DNA from: Roseicella sp. DB1501 | GTDB lineage: Bacteria > Pseudomonadota > Alphaproteobacteria > Acetobacterales > Acetobacteraceae | Direction of reading: 5' to 3' | Length of the DNA stretch: 64,000 bases | NCBI RefSeq assembly: GCF_013112485.1 | Contig: NZ_JABFHG010000004.1 | Span: forward strand, 186,001-250,000 | Notes under the pieces: generated by a model | Told to the model about the DNA's origin: nothing | Databases searched by the model: none | What the model saw: only the letters and a program-made list of their open reading frames with translations | Shown: positions 9,164 through 18,883 of the stretch, piece by piece | How positions within the stretch are numbered: the first letter of the stretch is position 1 | Layout of the letters: each line of letters begins with the position of its first letter | Program-made: the position numbers and the translations under genes

Positions 9164-10618
9164 ATGCCCGACGATCAGCCCCCGTCCTCCCCCTTGCCCG
9201 CCCCCTTGCCCGCTGGCCTGCTCGACCGCCTCGCCAGCCTGCTCGGCCCGCGCGGGCTGCTGACCGAAGCGGCGGATCTCGAACCGCATCTCGCCGATTG
9301 GCGCAACCTCTATCACGGCCGCACGCCCTGCCTGCTGCGCCCCGGCACGGTCGAGGAGCTGGCCGAGGCGGTGCGGCTCTGCGCCGCGGCCGGCCTGCCG
9401 CTGGTGCCGCAGGGCGGCAACACCTCCATGGTCGGCGGCGCGACGCCGGATGAGGGCGGCCGGCAGATCATCGTCTCGCTCGCCCGGCTGAACCGCGTGC
9501 GCGACATCGACCCGTTGGACATGACGATGACGGTCGAGGCCGGGCTGGTGCTGAAGACGGCGCAGGAGGTGGCGGCCGAGGCAGGCTGCCTGTTCCCGCT
9601 CTCGCTCGGCGCCGAGGGCACGGCGACGGTGGGCGGCGTGCTGTCCACCAATGCCGGCGGCAACACCACGGTGCGCTACGGCAATGCGCGCGAGCTGATG
9701 CTGGGGCTGGAGGTGGTGCTGCCGGACGGGCAGGTCTGGAACGGCCTCCGGCGGCTGCGCAAGGACAATACGGGCTATGCGCTGCGCCACCTCTTCGTCG
9801 GCGCCGAGGGCACGCTCGGCTTCATCACCGCGGCCGTCCTCCGGCTGTTCCCGCGGCCGCGGGAGACGGAGCTCGCCTTCTGCGCGGTGCAGGACGAGGA
9901 TGCGGCGCTCGCCCTCTTCCGCCGCTTCCGCGACCGTGACGAGAGCGCGGTGCGCGCCTTCGAATACATGTCGGGCACGGGCGTCGGCTTCTATGCGACG
10001 CATATCGGCGGCGGCAGCGCGCCGCTGCCGGGCCACGACCACTACGTGCTGGTCGACCTCGCCTCCTCCCGGCCCGAGGCCGGGCTGCGGACGCTGATGG
10101 AGGCGGTGCTCGAGGAGGCGCTCGAGGCCGGCGAGGTGCTGGATGCGACGATCGGCGAGAGCGAGACGCAGCGCGCCGCCCTCTGGCGCATCCGCGAGGA
10201 GCATCCGGAGGCGCAGAAGCGCGAGGGCGCGAGCGTGAAGAACGACGTCTCGGTGCCCGTCTCACGCGCGCCGGAGCTGATCCGCCGCGCCTCCGAGGCC
10301 TGCCGGGCGCTGATCCCCGGCATCCGCCCGGTGCCCTTCGGCCATATGGGCGACGGCAACATCCACATGAACCTGGAGCAGCCGGAGGGCATGGACGCCG
10401 CCGCCTTCCTCGCCCGCAGCCACGACATCATGGAGACGGTGAACGCGGTGGTGCGCGATCTCGGCGGCAGCTTCTCCGCCGAGCACGGCATCGGCCGGCT
10501 GAAGACTGACATGATGGAGGACTGGCGCGGCGGCGCGGAGCTCGAGCTGATGCGCCGGATCAAGGCGGCGATCGATCCGCAGGGCCTGATGAATCCGGGC
10601 AAGGTGCTGCCAAGCTAA
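9164..10618 (+). CDS. FAD-binding oxidase, D-2-hydroxyacid (GlcD / D-2-hydroxyglutarate) dehydrogenase type
   Basis: 484 residues. The N-terminal PCMH/FAD_binding_4 domain shows PQGGNTSMVGGATPD and SLGAEGTATVGGVLSTNAGG. The C-terminal FAD-linked oxidase domain has GHMGDGNIHMN and AEHGIGRLK, where the His residues usually bind the catalytic metal. Such enzymes oxidise D-2-hydroxyglutarate, D-lactate or glycolate to the 2-oxoacid and pass electrons to a membrane or electron-transfer acceptor. ATG 9164 has AGGAG upstream. The stop codon TAA runs directly into a repeat element (10619-10690). The exact substrate cannot be told. Confidence 0.9.
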   Translation: MPDDQPPSSPLPAPLPAGLLDRLASLLGPRGLLTEAADLEPHLADWRNLYHGRTPCLLRPGTVEELAEAVRLCAAAGLPLVPQGGNTSMVGGATPDEGGRQIIVSLARLNRVRDIDPLDMTMTVEAGLVLKTAQEVAAEAGCLFPLSLGAEGTATVGGVLSTNAGGNTTVRYGNARELMLGLEVVLPDGQVWNGLRRLRKDNTGYALRHLFVGAEGTLGFITAAVLRLFPRPRETELAFCAVQDEDAALALFRRFRDRDESAVRAFEYMSGTGVGFYATHIGGGSAPLPGHDHYVLVDLASSRPEAGLRTLMEAVLEEALEAGEVLDATIGESETQRAALWRIREEHPEAQKREGASVKNDVSVPVSRAPELIRRASEACRALIPGIRPVPFGHMGDGNIHMNLEQPEGMDAAAFLARSHDIMETVNAVVRDLGGSFSAEHGIGRLKTDMMEDWRGGAELELMRRIKAAIDPQGLMNPGKVLPS

Positions 10619-10690
10619 AGCGTGAATCACGCGATCAAACAACGGACTGGACCATGATCCGCGAACCTGTGTGAGCGGATCATGGTCTAG
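10619..10690 (-). repeat. Family A dispersed repeat, copy 1 (truncated, inverted)
   Basis: Reverse complement of copies at 52753 and 56808, missing their outer 36 or so bases. It contains GCGTGA-A-TCACGC (10620-10632) and a perfect 12-bp stem, ACCATGATCCGC (10651-10662) pairing with GCGGATCATGGT (10675-10686). It fills the space between two convergent genes and could act as a bidirectional transcription barrier. Confidence 0.85.
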
Positions 10691-10698
10691 AGCAGCGC

Positions 10699-12414
10699 CT
10701 AACCTCCGGCGCGCCAGCGCCGCTCCGCCGCGTCCCAGGCGGCCAGCGGCTGCAGGTCGGGCACCCAGGCGAGGCCGGTCTTGGCATCGGAGGAGACCGC
10801 TTCCGGCGTCACCACCGCGTCGATCAGCGCCGGCCGGTTGGCCATGGCGCGGGCGATGGCCGGGCCGAGCTGATCGGCCGTCTCCACCCGCTCGGCATGC
10901 ATGCCGAAGGCGCGCGCCATGGCGGCGTGGTCGCTGAACTGCAGCCGGGTGCCGACCACCTTGCCATGCGTCACCTCCTGGTCGTGCACCTCGATCTGCC
11001 AGGCGCCGTTATTGGCGACGACGATCAGCACCGGCGCCTTGTGCCGCACCGCGGTGTCGATCTCCATGGCGTTGAAGCCGAAGGCGCCGTCGCCGGTGGC
11101 GACGACCACCGGCCGCTCGGGGAAGGCGAGGCTGGCGGCGATGCCATAGGGCACGCCGATGCCGATGCAGCCGAAGGGACCCGGATCGAGCATGGCGGGC
11201 GCCGAGAGGCCGACGCGGGCGAAGCTGAGGAAGTCGCCGCCATCGGTGACGACGATCGCCTCCTCGCCCATCGCCTCCTGCAGCGCGGCCAGCACGCGGT
11301 TCGGGTGCAGCCGGCCGTCGCTGCCGTTCGGCGCAGCCGCCATGCCCTGCCGCAGCTTCTCCGCCCGCGCCTCGTGCCCGGCTCGGAGCTTCGCCGCCCA
11401 GCCGCGGTCGAGGGCGGGGGTGCGGTTGCCGGCCGCCTCGACCAGCGCCCGCAGCGCCGCGGCCGGCGAGGCCAGCAGCTCCACCTCGCCGCGGCGGTTG
11501 TCCCGCAGCTCGCCCGGCACCTCGCCGATGCGGACGAAGCGCGCCTCGCCGAAGACGGCCGGCGAGCCGTAGGCGAGCTGGAAGTCGAGCCGCCGCCCGA
11601 CGGTCAGCACTAGGTCGGCATCGCCCATCACCGCGCCGCGCATGGCGGCGACCACCGAGGGGTGCGCATCCGGCACCAGACCGCGGCTCTCCCCGGTATC
11701 GAGATAGGCGGCGCCGAGCCGGTCGAGCAGCGCCACCAGCTCCGGCCCCGCCCCACGGGCGCCGCGGCCGGAGATCACCAGCACGCGCCGCGCCGACCAG
11801 AGCAGCTCCACCGCCTCGGCGATGCGCGCCGGATCCGGCAGGGTAAGGGGCCGTGGCTTCGGCCGCAGGTGCTCCTCGCGCTGCAGCGGCTTCGGCACCG
11901 GGGCGCGCAGCGTGTCGGTCGGGACGTCGAGATAGGCGGGGCCCGGCTCGCCAGCCTCGCCGAAGGCGCGGGCGATCGCCTCGTCCAGCTCGGCCAGCGC
12001 CAGCGCCGGCTCGCGCACCGTGCGGGCGTAGCGGGTGATCGGGCGCAGCAGCTGCGTGTGATCGAAATCCTGCAACCCGCCCCGATTCTCCTGCGGCTGC
12101 GGGCTGGTGCCGGAGAGCACCAGCACCGGCGCGCGCGAGACATGCGCGTTGGCGATGCCGGTCATGGCGTTGGTGACGCCCGGCCCGGCGGTGACGAGGG
12201 CGACGCCGAGCTGGCCGGTCAGCTCGGCATGCGCCTGCGCCATGTGCACCGCCGCCCGCTCGTCGCGGACATCGACGATGCGGATGCCCTCGGCGTCGAG
12301 CCGCATCCAGATCGGCATGATGTGGCCGCCGCAGAGCGCGAAGACGCGCTCCACGCCGCGACGCTTCAGCAGCCGCGCGATCAGGCCGGCCACGCTGTCG
12401 GGATCGATCGCCAT
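10699..12414 (-). CDS. Thiamine diphosphate-dependent enzyme, acetolactate synthase / 2-hydroxyacyl-CoA lyase-like
   Basis: 571 residues with the three ThDP-enzyme domains. The N-terminal pyrimidine-binding domain has the expected Glu in VRDERAAVHMAQAHAELTG and the GPGVTN loop. The middle domain follows, and then the PP-binding domain whose metal motif runs from GDGAFGFNAMEID to the NN of VVANNGAW. The family includes acetolactate synthase, oxalyl-CoA decarboxylase and 2-hydroxyacyl-CoA lyase. It lies 34 bp downstream of an acyl-CoA ligase in the same direction, which favours a CoA-thioester substrate over pyruvate; that is inference. No small regulatory IlvN subunit is adjacent. The start at 12414 has GGGAGG upstream. 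Confidence 0.85.
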   Translation of the reverse strand: MAIDPDSVAGLIARLLKRRGVERVFALCGGHIMPIWMRLDAEGIRIVDVRDERAAVHMAQAHAELTGQLGVALVTAGPGVTNAMTGIANAHVSRAPVLVLSGTSPQPQENRGGLQDFDHTQLLRPITRYARTVREPALALAELDEAIARAFGEAGEPGPAYLDVPTDTLRAPVPKPLQREEHLRPKPRPLTLPDPARIAEAVELLWSARRVLVISGRGARGAGPELVALLDRLGAAYLDTGESRGLVPDAHPSVVAAMRGAVMGDADLVLTVGRRLDFQLAYGSPAVFGEARFVRIGEVPGELRDNRRGEVELLASPAAALRALVEAAGNRTPALDRGWAAKLRAGHEARAEKLRQGMAAAPNGSDGRLHPNRVLAALQEAMGEEAIVVTDGGDFLSFARVGLSAPAMLDPGPFGCIGIGVPYGIAASLAFPERPVVVATGDGAFGFNAMEIDTAVRHKAPVLIVVANNGAWQIEVHDQEVTHGKVVGTRLQFSDHAAMARAFGMHAERVETADQLGPAIARAMANRPALIDAVVTPEAVSSDAKTGLAWVPDLQPLAAWDAAERRWRAGG

Positions 12415-12448
12415 GCTGCCCTCCCTCGGTGTCGTCAGGCGCGGACGC

Positions 12449-14032
12449 CTATGGCTGCCTGCCGCCGCCGCTCTCGCCAGCGCCCGCGGCGAGCTGGGTC
12501 TTCAGCACCCGGTGCAGCACCTTGCCGGTCGCGTTGCGCGGCACCTCCTCCTCGCGGAGGAAGGAGACGGAGCGGGGGCGCTTGTAGCCGGCGAGCCGGC
12601 CGCGGCTCCAGTCCAGCAGCGCCTGCTCGGTCAGGCTCGCCCCCTCGCGCAGCACCACCGCGGCATGCACCCGCTCGCCCCAGCGGGCATCCGGCAGGCC
12701 GATGACGATGGCGTCGCGCACCGCCGGATGCGCGGCGAGCAGCGCCTCGACCTCGGAGGGATAGACGTTCTCGCCGCCGGTGATGATCATGTTCTTCTTG
12801 CGGTCGAGCAGCCGGATGAAGCCGCCCGGCCCGCGCACCCCGATATCGCCGACGGTCAGGTAGTCGCCGCGATAGGCCTCGGCCGTCTTCTCCGGCAGGC
12901 GCCAGTAGCCGTCGAAGGCGTAGGGGCTGCGGGAATAGAGCTCGCCCGGCTCGCCATCCGGCACCTCCCGCCCCGCATCGTCGAGCAGGCGGATCGGCGC
13001 CGAGCCGACCACCTCGCGCCCGACCGAGCCGAGCTGGTCGAACTGCTCGTCCGGATGCAGCATCGTCACCCAGCCGGCCTCGGTGGAGCCGTAGAGCTCG
13101 AAGAGGCCGGAATTGGGGAACATCTCCATCACCGCCCGCTTGGTCTCGGCCCGCGCCGGGGCGGAGGAGACCAGCAGCTTCTCGACCCGGCCGAAATCCT
13201 GGCCGGCCAGCGCGGCGCGGCTGTCGAGCATCATCTCGTAATGCGTCGGCACCAGCGAGGTGAAGGTCGCGCCGGTGCCGGCCAGCGTCCTGAGGCAGAG
13301 CCCCGGATCGAAGCTCGGCCGCGAGAAGACGCCGACAGCCGAGCCGCCATAGAGGAAGGCGGAGAAGAAGTTCAGCGAATTGGCGTGGCACATCGGCATG
13401 ACCAGCAGCGCCTCGTCGCGCCGGCGCAGGCCGAATTCCACCCGCGTCATCATCGCCAGCATGGCCATGCCGCGATGCCCGCGGATCGCCCCCTTCGGGT
13501 TGCCGGTGGTCCCCGAGGTGTACATCAGGCACCAGGGGTCCTGCGGCAGGACGGTCACCGCCGGCGGCGGATCGGCGGCGGCCGCGATCAGCGACTCGTA
13601 GCCCTGCCAGCCCGCCGGCGCCGGACCCGCGCCGAGATGGATGAGCCGGTCCGGGCCGAGATGCAGATCCGCCACGATCTCCTCGACCGGGCCGAGCAGC
13701 GGCGTCTCGACGATGAGCGCCGCCGCCTCGCTGTCCTCGAGGATGAAGCGGATCTCCGGGCCGACGAGGCGGAAGTTGATCGGCACCGCGACCAGGCCGG
13801 CCTTCGCGGTCGCGGCATAGATCTCGACCCATTCGATCCGGTTGTAGGCGAGCACCGCAACCCGGTCGCCCTTGGCCAGGCCGAGGCCCAGCAGCCCATT
13901 CGCCAGCCGGTTCGCGCGCTCCTCCCACTGGCGGAAGGTCATGCTGCGGTCCAGGTCGCGGGCGCCGATCCGCTCGCCCTGCAGGCGCGCCTGCACGCCG
14001 AGCATCTGCCCGAGGGTCAGCACCTCGCTCAT
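12449..14032 (-). CDS. AMP-dependent acyl-CoA synthetase/ligase (ANL superfamily)
   Basis: 527 residues. The ATP-binding P-loop is YTSGTTGNPKGA, the substrate/AMP motif YGSTEAGW, the hinge LLDRKKNMIITGGENVYPSE, and the catalytic Lys lies in PRNATGKVLH. Such enzymes adenylate a carboxylic acid and transfer it to CoA. MSEVLTL at 14032 is chosen as start; the open frame extends to 14179, but that part overlaps the divergent lptF promoter region and is unlike the family. It probably activates the substrate of the ThDP enzyme that follows 34 bp downstream. Confidence 0.88.
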   Translation of the reverse strand: MSEVLTLGQMLGVQARLQGERIGARDLDRSMTFRQWEERANRLANGLLGLGLAKGDRVAVLAYNRIEWVEIYAATAKAGLVAVPINFRLVGPEIRFILEDSEAAALIVETPLLGPVEEIVADLHLGPDRLIHLGAGPAPAGWQGYESLIAAAADPPPAVTVLPQDPWCLMYTSGTTGNPKGAIRGHRGMAMLAMMTRVEFGLRRRDEALLVMPMCHANSLNFFSAFLYGGSAVGVFSRPSFDPGLCLRTLAGTGATFTSLVPTHYEMMLDSRAALAGQDFGRVEKLLVSSAPARAETKRAVMEMFPNSGLFELYGSTEAGWVTMLHPDEQFDQLGSVGREVVGSAPIRLLDDAGREVPDGEPGELYSRSPYAFDGYWRLPEKTAEAYRGDYLTVGDIGVRGPGGFIRLLDRKKNMIITGGENVYPSEVEALLAAHPAVRDAIVIGLPDARWGERVHAAVVLREGASLTEQALLDWSRGRLAGYKRPRSVSFLREEEVPRNATGKVLHRVLKTQLAAGAGESGGGRQP

Positions 14033-14246
14033 TCGCCGATCCACCAACCCAGACGTTTCGCCCCGCGGTCGTGTCGACCTGCTCAGCCACTCGACACCTC
14101 CGGGCAGGGTCTTGTCCATCCCCAAGGCCTTGCCCCAAGCCATGGCCAGGGCGCCGCAGCGCCGCCACACCCGGCACATCCCTGCCGCGACCCGGGCGGC
14201 GGCGCTTTCCGCCGCCCCCCGCCGCCGCTAGGGTGCCGCCAACCCC

Positions 14247-15422
14247 ATGACCCGGCTCGATCGTTACATCTTTCGCCAGCTCTCCGTCGCCCTCCTCGCC
14301 GTCACCATCGGCCTGGCGGCGCTGGTCTGGCTGACGCAGTCGCTGCGCTTCATCGAGCTGGTGCTCGACCGCGGCCTCTCCTTCATGGTCTTCATCGAGC
14401 TGACCGGGCTGCTGCTGCCGAGCTTCTTCGCCGTCATCCTGCCGATCACCACCTTCGTGGTGACGCTCTTCGTCTATGTCCGGCTGGCGGCGGACCGGGA
14501 GCTGGTGGTGATGCGCGCCGCCGGCCTCTCGCAATGGCGGCTCGCCCGGCCGGCGATGGCCCTGGCCGGGCTCGCCATGATCCTCTGCTACGTGCTGAAC
14601 CTCTGGCTGGTCCCGGCCAGCCAGGCCGCCTTCCGCGCCTGGCAGTACGAGATCCGCAACCAGCTCGCCGCCATCCTGGTGCAGGAGGGGGTCTTCTCCT
14701 CGGTCGGCGACGACCTGACCGTCTATGCCCGCTACCGCGACCCGGACGGCACCCTGCGCGGCATCCTGATCCACGACGCGCGGGAGCCCGGGGCGCCGGT
14801 CACCATCCTGGCCGAGGCCGGACGCATCACCCCGGGCCCGAACGGTCCGCGCGTCACGCTCGAGAACGGCGAGCGGCAGCAGGTCGAGCGGGTGCCGCCG
14901 CCCGCTGGCGCGCCGCCCGGGACGCCGGCGACCACGCGCCTCTCGGTCCTCTCCTTCAGCGAGAACAGCGTCGACCTGGCGCGCACCACCCGAGGTGCCG
15001 GGGGGGAGACGGACCGCTACCGCAACGCGCAGGAGCGCACGATCGACGAGCTGCTGCACCCCGACCCGGCCGACCACGTGCCGGAACGCGACCTGCGCCG
15101 CTTCCGGGCCGAAGCGCATCAGCGCCTGGCCTCGCCGCTCAACGCCATCGGCTTCGGGCTGGTGGCGCTGGCGACCGCGCTGACCGGGCAGTTCCGCCGG
15201 CATGGCGGCGGCCTGCGACTCTTCACCGGCATCATGGTGGTGGTGGCGCTGCTGGCGATCGGGCTGATGACCGGCAACCTCGCCGCCCGGCAGAATGCGG
15301 TGATCCCGCTGATCTGGGTCAACGCCCTGGCGCCGGGGCTGGTCTCGGCCTGGGTGATCGGCGGCATGCCCGGCCTGCCGCATCTGCGCCGGCCGCGTCG
15401 GCCGGCGGCGGGGGCGGCATGA
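14247..15422 (+). CDS. lptF: LPS export ABC transporter permease LptF
   Basis: 391 residues of the YjgP/YjgQ family. It opens with LDRYIFRQL and two to three helices, has a periplasmic beta-jellyroll-like middle (from about residue 135 to 275), then three C-terminal helices. LptF and LptG form the inner-membrane core that extracts lipopolysaccharide with the LptB ATPase and passes it to LptC. The stop overlaps the start of lptG by 4 bp (ATGA), followed by lptD with another 4-bp overlap. The order F-G supports the assignment. Divergent from the acyl-CoA ligase gene across 214 bp. Confidence 0.92.
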   Translation: MTRLDRYIFRQLSVALLAVTIGLAALVWLTQSLRFIELVLDRGLSFMVFIELTGLLLPSFFAVILPITTFVVTLFVYVRLAADRELVVMRAAGLSQWRLARPAMALAGLAMILCYVLNLWLVPASQAAFRAWQYEIRNQLAAILVQEGVFSSVGDDLTVYARYRDPDGTLRGILIHDAREPGAPVTILAEAGRITPGPNGPRVTLENGERQQVERVPPPAGAPPGTPATTRLSVLSFSENSVDLARTTRGAGGETDRYRNAQERTIDELLHPDPADHVPERDLRRFRAEAHQRLASPLNAIGFGLVALATALTGQFRRHGGGLRLFTGIMVVVALLAIGLMTGNLAARQNAVIPLIWVNALAPGLVSAWVIGGMPGLPHLRRPRRPAAGAA

Positions 15423-16546
15423 CCATCACCGCCACCCTCTCGCTCTATGTCGCGCGCCGGTTCCTCGGGGCGACCTTCGCCATGCTGGCCGGGCTGACCC
15501 TGCTCATCTCACTCTTCGACTTCATCGAGCTGCTGCGCCGGGCCGCGGCGCGGCCGGATGCCGGCTTCGCCCTGGTGGCGACCATCGCCGGGCTGCGCCT
15601 GCCCTTCGTCGCGTTGCAGATCCTGCCCTTCGCCATCCTGCTCGGCGGCATCCTCGCCTTCTGGCGGCTCACCCGCTCCTCGGAGCTGGTGGTGGCGCGC
15701 GCCGCCGGCATCTCGGCCTGGGGCTTCCTCTCCGGCCCGCTGATCGTCGCGCTGCTCTTCGGCGTCATCGGCACCATGGCGGTCTCGCCCCTCTCCTCGG
15801 CGATGCTCGCCCGGGCCGAGCGGCTGGACTACGCCTATCTGCGGGCGAGCGCCGGGCTGACGGCCATCGCCGGCGGCCGGCTCTGGCTGCGCCAGGCCGA
15901 TCGCGGCCTCGATCCGCAGGGCGTCGCCATCCTTTCCGGCCGGCCGGCCGCGGCGGGTCGGCCGAACGAGCGGCCGGGCGAGTTCACCCTGACCGATGTG
16001 AGCCTCTGGCGGCTCTCGGCGGGCGACCGGCCGCTGGCGCGGATCGAGGCGCCGCGCGCCCGGCTGCTGCCGGGGCGCTGGGTGCTCGAGGACAGCGTCA
16101 CCTTCAATGCCGACCGCAGCGCCGGCCCGCGGGAGACGCTGTCCTTTCCCACCGACCTGACGCCGGACCGGATCGAGAACAGCTTCGCCTCGCCCGATAC
16201 GCTCTCCTTCTGGGCGCTGCCCGGCTTCATCGCGGTGCTGGAGGCGGCGGGCTTCTCGGCGGTGCGGCACCAGCTGCATTTCCAGAGCCTGCTCGCCCTG
16301 CCGGTGCTCGCCGCCGCCATGGCGCTGCTCGCCGCCGGCTTCTCCATGCGCCCCTCGCGCCGCGGCGGCGTCGCGCAGATGATCGGCGCCGGCGTCTCGG
16401 CGGGCTTCGCGCTCTTCGTGCTCGACAAGATCACCAGCGAGTTCGGCGAGGCCGGCACGCTGCCGGTGGAGCTCGCCGCCTGGGCGCCGACCATCGCCGG
16501 GCTGCTGCTCGCCCTCGCCCTGCTGCTGCACCTGGAGGATGGATGA
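15419..16546 (+). CDS. lptG: LPS export ABC transporter permease LptG
   Basis: 375 residues, the same YjgP/YjgQ architecture as its neighbour: SLYVARRFLGATFAMLAG at the N-terminus, the coupling segment TRSSELVVARAAGISAW, a periplasmic domain, and C-terminal helices including GFALFVLDKI. It is the LptF partner in LPS extraction. The start ATG lies in the overlap with lptF; the long open frame beginning at 12107 is antisense to the ligase and is not the gene start. The stop overlaps the lptD start. Confidence 0.92.
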   Translation: MTITATLSLYVARRFLGATFAMLAGLTLLISLFDFIELLRRAAARPDAGFALVATIAGLRLPFVALQILPFAILLGGILAFWRLTRSSELVVARAAGISAWGFLSGPLIVALLFGVIGTMAVSPLSSAMLARAERLDYAYLRASAGLTAIAGGRLWLRQADRGLDPQGVAILSGRPAAAGRPNERPGEFTLTDVSLWRLSAGDRPLARIEAPRARLLPGRWVLEDSVTFNADRSAGPRETLSFPTDLTPDRIENSFASPDTLSFWALPGFIAVLEAAGFSAVRHQLHFQSLLALPVLAAAMALLAAGFSMRPSRRGGVAQMIGAGVSAGFALFVLDKITSEFGEAGTLPVELAAWAPTIAGLLLALALLLHLEDG

Positions 16547-18879
16547 GCCCTGCCGCTTCCCGGCGGCGGCGGCGCGTCGGCGCCGCCTGCGCCCTCGCCC
16601 TGCCGCTGCTGCTCGGCCTGCCCCTCCGGGCGCTGGCGCAGATCGACCAGCCGAGCGTGACGCCGCGCGACCCGACGCCGGCCCCCTCGCTCGGCCAGCC
16701 GGCGGCGCAGCGGGTCGAGCCCTTCGCCGGCCTGACGGGCGGCGGCCCGCGCCAGGACACCAACGCCCCGGTCACCTTCACCGCCGATGAGGTGGAGTAC
16801 GACCGCGAGAAGGGCCTCGTCATCGCCCGCGGCAAGGTCGAGGCCTGGCAGGGCGAGCGGCTGATGCGGGCCGACGAGTTCACCTACGACCGCAACACCG
16901 GCGTCGCCACCGCGCGCGGCCATGTGCAGCTGCTCGAGCCGGACGGCACGGTGCTCTTCGCCGAGTCCGCCGAGCTGAAGGACCGTTTCCGCGACGGCGT
17001 GCTGGAGGGGGTGCGGGCGCTGCTCGCGGCCAACGGCAAGATGGCGGCGAACGGCGCCCGGCGCACCGGCGGCACGATCAACGAGCTCGGCCGCGTGGTC
17101 TATTCCTCCTGCGACCTGTGCAAGGACGACCCGACCGCGCCGCCGCTCTGGCAGGTGCAGGCGCGCCGCGCGACGCAGGACAAGGACGCGCTGCGCATCT
17201 CCTACCGCGACGCCACGGTGCGCTTCTTCGGCGTGCCGGTGCTCTACACGCCCTATCTCTCGCACCCCGATCCCTCGACGCCGCGTGCCTCGGGCTTCCT
17301 CTTCCCGACCGTCGGCTATACTCGCTTCCTCGGCGCCTTCTTCGAGACGCCCTACTTCTGGGCGATCGACGACAGCTCCGACCTCACCATCACGCCCATC
17401 CTCTCCTCCCGCCAGTATCCCAATCTCGGATTGGAATACCGCAAGCTCTTTAACAGCGGCGAGATCCTGGGCAGCGCCTCGATCGGCGGCCTCAACGGCA
17501 AGGATACCGGCGGCAAGGAAGAGCTGGCCGGCCACATCTTCCTCAAGGGCCGCTTCACCGTCGACGAGAACTGGCGCGCCGGCTTCGACCTGAACCGAGC
17601 CAGCAGCGAGATCTACCTGCGCACCTTCCGATACGAATACCGGCGGGTGCTGACCAGCCAGGTCTATACCGAGGGCTTCTGGGACACCCAGGGCTATGTC
17701 CGCCTCGATGCCCGCGCCTATCAGGGCCTGCGCACCTCGGACGACACCCGCCAGGTGCCCTATGTCCTGCCGAACATCTATGCCGAGCGGGCGCCGCGGG
17801 AGAAGGTGTTCGGCGGCTTCCTCACCCTCGATGCCGGGCTGCTCGGCATCTACCGCGACATCGGCAGCCAGTCGCAGCGCATCGCGGCCCGCGCCCGCTG
17901 GGAGCGGCCGGAGATCGACAATCTCGGCGGGGTCTGGACCTTCAAGCTGCAGGCGGATGCCATCGGCTACCGCGCCTCGGGCCAGCAGGAGCCGCCGACC
18001 AACCTGCCGGACGCCAACGGCACGCGCGGCGTCGGCAACATCCGCGCCGCCGTCGACTGGCGCATGCCCTTCGTCCGTTCCGCCGGCGAGTACGGCACCC
18101 AGACCATCGAGCCGCGGGTGCAGTTCGTCACCGGCCCGCGCATGGGCCCGCAGCGCAGCGTCCCGAACGAGGACAGCGTCGATTTCGAGTTCACCGACGC
18201 CAACCTCTTCGCGCTCAACCGCTTCAACGGCCGTGACCGGCAGGAGGGCGGCAGCCGGGTGGATGCCGCGCTGCGCGGCGCCTGGGACTTTCCGAATGGT
18301 GGCCAGGTGGAGGGGCTGGTCGGGCGCTCCTACAGGTTCGACAACGACTTCCGCGATGCCAACCCCTATCCGGGCTCCGGCCTCGACGAGCGGGCCTCGG
18401 CCTATGTGGCGCGGCTGCGCATCGCGCCGGTCTCCTGGTTCGAGACGATCGGGCGCGTCCGCACCAAGGGCGACCAGCCGCTGAACCGGCAGCTGGCCGA
18501 CACCACGGCGAACCTGACCGTCAAGGGCATCACCTTCTCGGCCGGCTACCTCTATTCCGTGCCGCTGCCCTACCTGACCTCCGACACGGTCGGGCGGACG
18601 GCTTCGCGCTCGCGCGACGAGGTCTCGGCGGGCATCGCCGGCAGGATCAACGAATACTGGCGCGCCGGCTTCGCGGCCAAATACGATCTCGGCATCGGCC
18701 GCTGGGTGCTGATGCAGGGCTTCGCCGGCTACGAGGACGAGTGCTTCATCCTGGAGGGCCGCTTCATCAAGCGCTTCGCCCAGGACCCGACCACGGCGAC
18801 GCTCTATCCGGCGGACACCGTCGTGCTGTTCCGCATCGGCTTCAAGACGCTGGGCGAGTACTTCTTCCGGGCGCTCTGA
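16543..18879 (+). CDS. lptD: LPS-assembly outer-membrane protein LptD
   Basis: 778 residues. A signal peptide ends near LRALAQ. An OstA/LptA-like beta-jellyroll follows (about residues 75-200: VTFTADEVEYDREKGLVIA, then QVQARRATQDKDALR), then a beta-barrel domain starting around YTPYLSHPDP. It inserts LPS into the outer leaflet together with LptE. A Cys pair, C-D-L-C, is present near residue 190. Third gene of a tightly coupled lptF-lptG-lptD unit. In many alphaproteobacteria surA, pdxA and ksgA follow; here they do not, and a structured repeat comes directly after the stop. Confidence 0.93.
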   Translation: MSPAASRRRRRVGAACALALPLLLGLPLRALAQIDQPSVTPRDPTPAPSLGQPAAQRVEPFAGLTGGGPRQDTNAPVTFTADEVEYDREKGLVIARGKVEAWQGERLMRADEFTYDRNTGVATARGHVQLLEPDGTVLFAESAELKDRFRDGVLEGVRALLAANGKMAANGARRTGGTINELGRVVYSSCDLCKDDPTAPPLWQVQARRATQDKDALRISYRDATVRFFGVPVLYTPYLSHPDPSTPRASGFLFPTVGYTRFLGAFFETPYFWAIDDSSDLTITPILSSRQYPNLGLEYRKLFNSGEILGSASIGGLNGKDTGGKEELAGHIFLKGRFTVDENWRAGFDLNRASSEIYLRTFRYEYRRVLTSQVYTEGFWDTQGYVRLDARAYQGLRTSDDTRQVPYVLPNIYAERAPREKVFGGFLTLDAGLLGIYRDIGSQSQRIAARARWERPEIDNLGGVWTFKLQADAIGYRASGQQEPPTNLPDANGTRGVGNIRAAVDWRMPFVRSAGEYGTQTIEPRVQFVTGPRMGPQRSVPNEDSVDFEFTDANLFALNRFNGRDRQEGGSRVDAALRGAWDFPNGGQVEGLVGRSYRFDNDFRDANPYPGSGLDERASAYVARLRIAPVSWFETIGRVRTKGDQPLNRQLADTTANLTVKGITFSAGYLYSVPLPYLTSDTVGRTASRSRDEVSAGIAGRINEYWRAGFAAKYDLGIGRWVLMQGFAGYEDECFILEGRFIKRFAQDPTTATLYPADTVVLFRIGFKTLGEYFFRAL

Positions 18880-18883
18880 TCAT

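Noticed and set aside
12435-15383. A 982-codon leftward open frame across the ligase gene and lptF
   Set aside because: Frame-shifted reading of the ligase and antisense of lptF; no domain is recognisable and composition is Arg/Gly/Ala-rich.
12107-16546. A 1479-codon rightward open frame
   Set aside because: Only its last 375 codons are a gene (lptG). The rest is antisense to the ThDP and ligase genes and an out-of-frame reading of lptF, with Arg/Pro/Ala-rich low-complexity sequence typical of GC-rich shadows.
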